A DNA stretch of 64,000 nucleotides from Streptomyces finlayi (GTDB lineage: Bacteria > Actinomycetota > Actinomycetes > Streptomycetales > Streptomycetaceae). The notes beneath the pieces were generated by a model. That model saw only the letters and a list, made by a program, of their open reading frames with translations. It was not told where the DNA came from and made no database searches. The stretch lies in contig NZ_CP045702.1 in assembly GCF_014216315.1 (NCBI RefSeq), forward strand, positions 5,890,001 to 5,954,000, given 5' to 3'. Position numbers and translations under genes: made by a program. This document shows positions 54,368 through 62,300 of the stretch, one piece after another (the first letter of the stretch is position 1; each line of letters begins with the position of its first letter).

Positions 54368-56044
54368 ATGACCCAGCACCTCGCTGCCCCCTTCACCGGC
54401 ACGTCCGACGGCGCCCAGGGCCACCGCACCGGCTGGTGGCAGGACGCGGTGATCTACCAGGTCTATCCACGGAGCTTCGCCGACGGCAACGGCGACGGCA
54501 TGGGCGATCTGCCAGGCGTCACCGCCCGTCTTCCGTACCTCAAGAGCCTCGGTGTCGACGCGGTCTGGCTCAGCCCCTTCTACGCCTCGCCGCAGGCCGA
54601 CGCCGGTTACGACGTCGCCGACTACCGGGCCATCGACCCGATGTTCGGCACGCTGCTGGACGCCGACGCCCTGATCCGGGAGGCCCATGGCCTGGGGCTG
54701 CGCATCATCGTCGACCTCGTGCCCAACCACTCGTCCGACCAGCACGAGTGGTTCAAGCGCGCCCTCGCCGAAGGCCCCGGCTCGGCCCTGCGCGACCGCT
54801 ACCACTTCCGCCCCGGCAAGGGCACGACCGGCGAACTCCCGCCCAACGACTGGGAGTCCATCTTCGGCGGCCCGGCCTGGACCCGGACCACCGACCCGGA
54901 CGGCACGCCCGGCGAGTGGTACCTCCACCTGTTCGCCCCCGAGCAGCCCGACTTCAACTGGGAGCACCCGGCCGTCGCCGACGAGTTCCGCTCGATCCTG
55001 CGCTTCTGGCTCGACATGGGCGTCGACGGATTCCGCGTCGACGTCGCCCACGGCCTCGTCAAGGCCGAGGGCCTGCCCGACCTCGGCGCCCACGACCAGC
55101 TCAAGCTGCTCGGAAACGATGTCATGCCGTTCTTCGACCAGGACGGTGTGCACGAGATCTACCGCAGCTGGCGCGTCATCCTCGACGAGTACCCCGGTGA
55201 GCGGATCGCCGTCGCCGAGGCCTGGACGCCCACCGTCGAGCGCACCGCCAACTACGTGCGCGGCGACGAGATGCACCAGGCGTTCAACTTCCAGTACCTC
55301 GGCACCGCCTTCGAGGCCGCCGAACTGCGCAAGGTCATCGACACCTCGCTCGACGCCATGCGTCCCGTCGGAGCCCCCACCACCTGGGTGCTCTCCAACC
55401 ACGACGTGACCCGGCACGCCACCCGCTTCGCCAACCCGCCCGGCCTCGGCACCCAGATCCGCACCGCAGGCGACCGCGAGACGGGTCTGCGCCGTGCCCG
55501 CGCCGCGACCCTGCTGATGCTGGCGCTGCCCGGCTCCGCCTACGTCTACCAGGGCGAGGAGCTCGGCCTGCCCGACGTCACCGACCTGCCCGACGAGGCC
55601 CGCCAGGACCCGTCCTTCTTCCGTGCCGAGGGCCAGGACGGCTTCCGCGACGGCTGCCGGGTGCCGATCCCGTGGACCCGCGACGGCGGCTCGTACGGCT
55701 TCGGGGACGGCGGCAGCTGGCTGCCGCAGCCCACCGGCTGGGGCGAGCTCTCCGTCGAGGCGCAGACCGGCGTGGAGGGATCCACCCTGGAGCTGTACCG
55801 GGCCGCGATCACCGCCCGCCGCACCCACCCGGGCCTCGGCGCCGGAACCGGCGTGGAGTGGCTGGACGCCCCGGAAGGCGTCCTCGTCTTCGGCCGCCCC
55901 GGCTTCGTCTGCACCGTCAACACCACGACCCGTCCGGTACGGATGCCGGTCCGCGGCAGTGTGCTGCTCTCCAGCGCGCCCGTGACCGTCGACGGTGCCG
56001 AGTTCGAACTGCCCGCCGAGACCACGGTGTGGTGGACGGTGTGA
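54368..56044 (+). CDS. aglA: Cytoplasmic GH13 alpha-glucosidase
   Basis: A 558-aa GH13 enzyme without a signal peptide. Catalytic residues: the nucleophile Asp in MGVDGFRVDVAHG (about 222), acid/base Glu in IAVAEAWTP (about 281) and the third Asp in LSNHDVTRHA (about 345). The start WWQDAVIYQVYPRSFADGNG is typical of alpha-glucosidases of the mal operon. It hydrolyses imported maltodextrins to glucose. It follows malG by 122 bp; its stop overlaps the next gene's GTG. Confidence 0.93.
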   Translation: MTQHLAAPFTGTSDGAQGHRTGWWQDAVIYQVYPRSFADGNGDGMGDLPGVTARLPYLKSLGVDAVWLSPFYASPQADAGYDVADYRAIDPMFGTLLDADALIREAHGLGLRIIVDLVPNHSSDQHEWFKRALAEGPGSALRDRYHFRPGKGTTGELPPNDWESIFGGPAWTRTTDPDGTPGEWYLHLFAPEQPDFNWEHPAVADEFRSILRFWLDMGVDGFRVDVAHGLVKAEGLPDLGAHDQLKLLGNDVMPFFDQDGVHEIYRSWRVILDEYPGERIAVAEAWTPTVERTANYVRGDEMHQAFNFQYLGTAFEAAELRKVIDTSLDAMRPVGAPTTWVLSNHDVTRHATRFANPPGLGTQIRTAGDRETGLRRARAATLLMLALPGSAYVYQGEELGLPDVTDLPDEARQDPSFFRAEGQDGFRDGCRVPIPWTRDGGSYGFGDGGSWLPQPTGWGELSVEAQTGVEGSTLELYRAAITARRTHPGLGAGTGVEWLDAPEGVLVFGRPGFVCTVNTTTRPVRMPVRGSVLLSSAPVTVDGAEFELPAETTVWWTV

Positions 56045-57087
56045 CCGTCCCCGCACCCCGGACCGGCGGAGCGCTCCGGCTCGCCGACATCGCCGGCCAG
56101 GCGGCGGTCAGCGAGGCGACCGTCAGCCGGGTGCTCAACGGGAAGCCGGGCGTCGCGGACACCACGCGTCAGCGGGTGCTCGCGGCGCTCGACATCCTCG
56201 GCTACGAACGTCCCGTACGGCTGCGACGGCGCAGCGCCGGACTGATCGGACTGGTGACTCCCGAACTCACCAACCCGATCTTCCCGGCGTTCGCGCAGTC
56301 CGTCGAACAGGTCCTGGCCGGGCATGGCTACACCCCGGTGCTCTGCACCCAGCTGCCCGGCGGTGCCACGGAGGACGAGCTCGTCGAGCAGCTCGTCGAG
56401 CGGGGCGTCGGCGGCATCGTCTTCCTGTCCGGGCTCCATGCCGACCTGTCGGCGGACCCGGCGCGGTACGCCGCACTGGCCGACCGCGGGGTGCCCTTCG
56501 TCCTGATCAACGGCTACAACGAACGGATCAGCGCCCCGTTCGTCTCGCCCGACGACGCCGCGGCCGTGCGGATGGCAGTCGGCCATCTCGCCGCGCTCGG
56601 CCACCGCAGGGTCGGCCTGGCGATCGGTCCGCAGCGCTATGTGCCCTCCCGCCGCAAGCGGGACGGTTTCATCGAGTCGGCGGTCTCGCTGCTCGGGCTG
56701 TCCCCGGCCGAGGCCGAACTCCTGGTCTGCTCCACGCTGTTCGGCGTGGAGGGCGGCCAGGTGGCGGCGGGTGCCCTGCTCGACCGGGGCTGCACCGCCA
56801 TCGTCTGCGGCAGCGACCTGATGGCCCTCGGGGTGGTGCGTGCCGCCCGGGGGAGAGGGCTCGACGTGCCGCGCGACGTCTCGGTCGTCGGCTACGACGA
56901 CTCGCAGCTGATCGCGTTCACCGACCCGCCGCTGACGACCGTGCGCCAGCCCGTACAGGCCATGGCGGCGGCGGCGGTGGGGGCCCTGCTGGAGGAGATC
57001 GGCGGGAGCCCGGTGCAGCGCACGGAGTACGTGTTCCAGCCGGAGCTGGTCGTACGAGGGTCCACCGCGGCGGCCCGTACGGTCTGA
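56041..57087 (+). CDS. Second LacI-family regulator, MalR paralogue
   Basis: A 348-aa LacI protein from a GTG overlapping the alpha-glucosidase stop (GTGA). The HTH ADIAGQAAVSEATVSRVLNG and hinge GYERPVRLRRRSAG match MalR (49592) almost exactly, and the effector domain is also close. The recognition helix is virtually the same, so the two should bind similar sites. It reads in the same operon direction as aglA, unlike malR. Confidence 0.9.
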   Translation: MTVPAPRTGGALRLADIAGQAAVSEATVSRVLNGKPGVADTTRQRVLAALDILGYERPVRLRRRSAGLIGLVTPELTNPIFPAFAQSVEQVLAGHGYTPVLCTQLPGGATEDELVEQLVERGVGGIVFLSGLHADLSADPARYAALADRGVPFVLINGYNERISAPFVSPDDAAAVRMAVGHLAALGHRRVGLAIGPQRYVPSRRKRDGFIESAVSLLGLSPAEAELLVCSTLFGVEGGQVAAGALLDRGCTAIVCGSDLMALGVVRAARGRGLDVPRDVSVVGYDDSQLIAFTDPPLTTVRQPVQAMAAAAVGALLEEIGGSPVQRTEYVFQPELVVRGSTAAARTV

Positions 57088-57117
57088 CCGGGGGCGGAAC
57101 GCGGCGGCAACGCACAG

Positions 57118-57179
57118 GAGAGGCACCGGAGTCGGCCCGGGACGGGCCAGCGGGGAGTGAACGACTCCAGGTGCCTCTC
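57118..57179 (+). terminator. Long hairpin after the second LacI gene
   Basis: GAGAGGCACC-GGAGTC pairs with GACTCC-AGGTGCCTCTC (one bulged T), with a further GGCCCG/CGGGCC stem inside. It begins 31 bp after the stop. Confidence 0.7.
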
Positions 57180-57289
57180 GCTGTCGTGACCGGCCCGGCC
57201 GGCCGGGCGCGTGGGGCCCGGCGCCGAAGCGACCGAAACCCCCGGCCGACCGGACCGGAGTCGCGTTGAACCTAACAGGGTCGCAATAT

Positions 57290-57308
57290 CTTGCGAAAGA
57301 GCTTGCAG
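57290..57308. promoter_or_regulatory. CTTGC repeats before the amylase gene (candidate MalR site)
   Basis: CTTGCGAAA and CTTGCAGG, 12 bp apart, about 200 bp before the alpha-amylase start, mirror the malR-malE arrangement. Two inverted copies (GCAAG) follow at 57397-57401 and 57417-57421. The repeats suggest control by MalR and/or its paralogue. The 419 bp between the LacI gene and the amylase otherwise hold only the hairpin and promoter. Confidence 0.65.
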
Positions 57309-57506
57309 GAAGAAATCCGCACGGTTTCGCGGATGTTAGCGGGGGATGTCCAAAGGGTTGACCGGCGCGGGGTGGGCTCGTACGGTCTGCTCCGCGGCAA
57401 GGTTTGCATTTTTGCAGCAAGAACCTTCATGAGCCTTGAGGGCACGGCGCGTTGCCACGTGAGGCTGCCGTCACCCCCGCGTTTCCCCCACAGCAGGAGG
57501 AAAGAC

Positions 57507-59228
57507 ATGGCACGCAGATCCCTCTCTGCCGCACTCGCCCTTGTGGCAGGTGCCGCTGTTCTGGCCGTCCCCACCGGCCTCGGAACGGCAGGAACCGCCC
57601 AGGCCGCAGGCCCCGGCGACAAGGACGTCACCGCCGTGATGTTCGAGTGGAAGTTCGCCTCCGTGGCCAAGGCGTGCACGGACTCCCTCGGCCCGGCGGG
57701 CTACGGCTTCGTTCAGGTCTCACCGCCCCAGGAGCACATCCAGGGCGGCCAGTGGTGGACCTCCTACCAGCCGGTCAGCTACAAGATCGCCGGCCGTCTC
57801 GGCGACCGCGCGGCCTTCTCCTCCATGGTCGCCGCCTGCCACGGCGCCGGCGTCAAGGTCATCGCCGACAGCGTCATCAACCACATGTCGGCGGGCTCCG
57901 GCACCGGCACCGGCGGCAGCTCGTACACGAAGTACGACTACCCGGGCGTCTACTCCGTCAGCGACATGAACGACTGCCAGTCCCCGATCAACAACTACGG
58001 GGACCGCGGCAACGTCCAGAACTGCGAACTGGTCGGCCTGGCCGACCTGGACACGGGTGAGAACTACGTACGCGGCCGGATAGCCACCTACCTCAACGAC
58101 CTCCTCTCCCTCGGGGTCGACGGCTTCCGGATCGACGCGGCCAAGCACATGCCCGCCACCGACCTGGCCGACATCAAGTCCCGGCTGAGCAACCCGGGCG
58201 TCTACTGGAAGCACGAGGCGATCCACGGTGCGGGCGAGGCCGTGTCGCCCTCGGAGTACCTCGGCAGCGGAGACGTGCAGGAATTCCGTTACGGCCGCAG
58301 CCTCAAGCAGGTCTTCACCAGCGAGAACCTCGCCAACCTGAAGAACTTCGGCGAGGGCTGGGGCTTCATGGAGTCCGGCAGGTCGGCCGTCTTCGTGGAC
58401 AACCACGACACCGAGCGCGGTGGTGACACGCTGAACTACAAGAACGGCTCCGCGTACACGCTGGCCAGTGTCTTCATGCTGGCCTACCCCTACGGCTCCC
58501 CGGACGTCCACTCCGGCTACGAGTTCAGCAACCACGACGCGGGCCCGCCCAACGGTGGCCAGGTGAACGCCTGCTACGCCGACGGCTGGAAGTGCCAGCA
58601 CTCCTGGCGCGAGATCTCCTCCATGGTGGGCTTCCGCAACGCGGCCCGCGGCGCGGCCGTCTCCAACTGGTGGGACAACGGCGGCGACCGGATCGCGTTC
58701 GGCCGGGGCGCCAAGGCGTACGTCGCCCTCAACCACGAGGGCTCCGCCCTGACCCGCACGTTCCAGACCTCACTGCCCGCCGGTGACTACTGCGACGTCC
58801 AGTCCGGAAAGGCCGTCACGGTGAACGGCTCCGGCCAGTTCACGGCCACGCTCGGCGCCGGCACGGCGCTCGCCCTGCACGTCAACGCCCGCACGTGCAC
58901 CGGCGGTGGCGGCACCGGCCCCGGAACCGGGACATCCGGCGCCTCCTTCGGCGTCAACGCCACCACACAGCCCGGCCAGAACATCTACGTCACCGGCAAC
59001 CAGGCCGCCCTGGGCAGCTGGAACACGGCCAACGCGCCGAAGCTCGACCCGGCCACGTACCCCGTCTGGAAGCTCGACGTGAGCCTGCCCGCGGGGACCG
59101 CGTTCGAGTACAAGTACGTCCGCAAGGACGCGAGCGGCAACGTGACCTGGGAGAGCGGCGCCAACCGCACGGCGACGGTACCCGCCAGCGGCAAGGTCAC
59201 GCTGACCGCCGACGTCTGGCGCGCCTGA
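57507..59228 (+). CDS. amy: Secreted alpha-amylase with C-terminal CBM20
   Basis: A 573-aa GH13 alpha-amylase with a Sec signal peptide (cleavage near AQA-AGP, about 33). Catalytic residues: Asp in LGVDGFRIDAAKH (about 207), Glu in WKHEAIHG (about 238), Asp in FVDNHDTERGG (about 298). A Gly/Thr linker at about 465-477 leads to a starch-binding CBM20 (about 478-573; TTQPGQNIYVTGNQAALGSW). GGAGGAAAG precedes the ATG. It cuts starch outside the cell; regulation by the CTTGC repeats is likely. Confidence 0.95.
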   Translation: MARRSLSAALALVAGAAVLAVPTGLGTAGTAQAAGPGDKDVTAVMFEWKFASVAKACTDSLGPAGYGFVQVSPPQEHIQGGQWWTSYQPVSYKIAGRLGDRAAFSSMVAACHGAGVKVIADSVINHMSAGSGTGTGGSSYTKYDYPGVYSVSDMNDCQSPINNYGDRGNVQNCELVGLADLDTGENYVRGRIATYLNDLLSLGVDGFRIDAAKHMPATDLADIKSRLSNPGVYWKHEAIHGAGEAVSPSEYLGSGDVQEFRYGRSLKQVFTSENLANLKNFGEGWGFMESGRSAVFVDNHDTERGGDTLNYKNGSAYTLASVFMLAYPYGSPDVHSGYEFSNHDAGPPNGGQVNACYADGWKCQHSWREISSMVGFRNAARGAAVSNWWDNGGDRIAFGRGAKAYVALNHEGSALTRTFQTSLPAGDYCDVQSGKAVTVNGSGQFTATLGAGTALALHVNARTCTGGGGTGPGTGTSGASFGVNATTQPGQNIYVTGNQAALGSWNTANAPKLDPATYPVWKLDVSLPAGTAFEYKYVRKDASGNVTWESGANRTATVPASGKVTLTADVWRA

Positions 59229-59334
59229 CCTCTCCCGGACCCGAGTGCGCGCCCGGAGCCAGGGTGCGCACTCGGGGCGGCTCCGCGGACGCCATGGACG
59301 TCCCGACTCCCCGAACAACCAAGGAGACCCTTCC

Positions 59335-62300
59335 GTGTCCCGTACCACCCTCAGACGGGGAGCTGTCGCCGCACTGTGCGTGGCGCTCATGCCCGTCGTG
59401 CCTGCGGCGTCCGCGACCGCCGCGGCCAGGCCGCCCGCCCCGCCGTCGGACGCGAAGCTGGCCGCCGCCCCGGCCCGGCACGACCTGACCCGTGAGCAGT
59501 TCTACTTCGTCCTGCCCGACCGCTTCGCCAACGGTGACGCCTCCAACGACCGCGGCGGGCTCACCGGCTCCCGGCTGGAGACCGGGTACGACCCCACCGA
59601 CAAGGGTTTCTACCAGGGCGGTGACCTGAAGGGCCTCACCGACCGGCTCGACTACATCCAGGGCCTCGGCACCACCGCCATCTGGCTCGCCCCGATCTTC
59701 AAGAACCGCCCGGTGCAAGGCACCGGCGAGAACGCCTCGGCCGGCTACCACGGCTACTGGATAACCGACTTCACCCAGGTCGACCCGCACTTCGGCACCA
59801 ACGCCGACCTGTCGAGGCTCATCGACAAGGCCCACGGCAAGGGCATGAAGGTCTTCTTCGACGTCATCACCAACCACACCGCCGACACCGTCGACTACGC
59901 CGAGAAGGCGTACGGGTACAAGCCCAAGGGCGCCTTCCCGTACCTCGACAAGGACGGCCGCCCGTTCGACGACACGGCGGGCATGGAGGAGGTCGACCAG
60001 GACTCCTTCCCCTACACACCGAAGAGCACCGGCACCAAGGTCCCCTCCTGGCTCAACGACCCCACGATGTACCACAACCGCGGTGACTCGACCTATGCCG
60101 GTGAGTCCACCGAGTACGGCGACTTCTCCGGGCTCGACGACCTGTGGACCGAGCGCCCCGAGGTCGTCTCGGGCATGGCGGAGATCTACCGGAAGTGGGT
60201 CCGCGACTTCGACATCGACGGCTTCCGCATCGACACGGTCAAGCACGTCGACCTGGACTTCTGGACCGAGTGGGCGACCGCCCTCGACGCCTACGCGGCG
60301 AAGCGCGGCCGGGACGACTTCTTCATGTTCGGCGAGGTCTACTCCGCGGACACCGCGATCACCTCGCCGTACGTCACCCGGGGCCGGCTGGACTCCACGC
60401 TCGACTTCCCCTTCCAGGAAGCGGCACGCCAGTACGCTTCCCAGAGCGCGCCGGCCAACAAGCTCGCCGCGGTCTACGGTGACGACTACCGCTACACCAC
60501 CGACAAGGCCAACGCCTACGAGCAGGTCACCTTTCTCGGCAACCACGACATGGGCCGCATCGGTACGTTCCTCAAGCAGGACAACCCGGGAGCGGACGAC
60601 GCCGAACTGCTGAAGCGGGCCCGCCTCGCCAACGAGCTGATGTTCCTCGGCCGCGGCAACCCGGTGATCTACTACGGCGACGAGCAGGGCTACACCGGCG
60701 CCGGCGGCGACAAGGACGCCCGGCAGACCCTCTTCGCCTCGGAGACCGCCGACTACCTGGACGACGACCAGCTCGGCACGGACCGTACGCACGCCTCCGA
60801 CGCGTACGACACCCAGCACCCCGTGTACCGCTCCATCGCAGCCCTGTCGAAGCTCACCAAGGAGCACCCGGCACTGCGCGACGGCACCCAGACCGAGCGC
60901 TACGCGCAAGGGTCCGTGCACGCCTTCTCCCGTACGGACGCCAAGCGCCCCTACGAGTACGTCGTGGCCTCCAACAACGCCACCGAGGCCCGGACCGTCG
61001 AGCTGGCCACCGAGTCGGCGGGCATGAACTTCCGTACGCTGTACGGCGGTTCAGGCACCGTGCGCAGCGGCAGTGACAAGAAGATCAGCGTCACCGTGCC
61101 GGCGCTCGGCAGCATAGTGCTCCGGGCCGACCGGACGCCGGGTGCCCCCGCCACCGCGCCGGCCATCACCCTGAAGGCGCCCGCCGCCGGAGCCACCGGC
61201 ACCGTCGAGCTGGCCGCCGACGTCGAGGGCGGACAGCTCGACCGCGTGGTCTTCGCCGCCCAGACCGGCAACGGCAAGTGGCGCACGCTCGGCTCCGCCG
61301 ACCACGCCCCGTACAAGGTCACCCAGTACGTCGACCACTCGGTCGCGGCTGGAACCCCCCTGCGCTACAAGGCCGTTGTCGTCGACCGCACGGGGCGTAC
61401 CGCCAGTGCGCTCGCCTCGACCACGGCGGGCCAGGCCCCGCCGACCGAGAAGCCCGTCGCCGTCGAGCGCGACTACGCCGTCGTCCACTACAAGCGGGCG
61501 GACGGTGACTACGACGGCTGGCAGCTGAAGTCCGGTGACAAGGCCGCCGACTTCATCGGGCGGGACGCCTACGGGGCGTTCGCCTGGGTCGCCGTCGACG
61601 AGGGCGCGTCCACCGTCCCGTACACCGTCGAGAAGGCCGGCACCGCCGACGGCCCGCAGCGCTCTGTCGACCTGGCCAGGACCGGCCAGGTCTGGATCGA
61701 GCAGGGCAGGGACGGCCAGGCCACCGAGGCGCCCGACGGCGCACAGCCGCCGCAGGACACCACGAAGGCCGTACTCAACTACCACCGCCCCGACGGGAAC
61801 TACGACGGCTGGGGTCTGCACACCTGGACCGGGGCGAAGAACCCCACCGACTGGGCGAAGCCCCTCCAGCCGGTGAGGAAGAACGCCTACGGCGTCACCT
61901 TCGAGGTCCCGCTCACCGAGGGCGCCACCTCACTCAGCTACATCCTCCACAAGGGCGACGAGAAGGACCTCCCCAGCGACCAGTCCCTGGACCTCGCGTC
62001 GCACGGGCACGAAGTCTGGATGCTCGGCGGAAAGCCCGGATACCTCCTGCCGCAGGCAGGCGGCGCACCCGCCCCGGACCTCACCGAGGCCGCGGCCCAG
62101 TGGATCGACGACGACACCGTCGTCTGGAAGGTGAAGTCCACCGACGCCACCAGCCAGCAGCTCGTGTACGCCGAGGACGGCGGGATCTCCGTCGTCGACG
62201 GCGCGCTGTCCGACGAGGGCCGGTGGCTGCGGCTGAACACCTCGGCGCTCACCGACGCGCAGAAGGCGAAGTACCCCCACCTCAAGGACTACCCGGCGTT

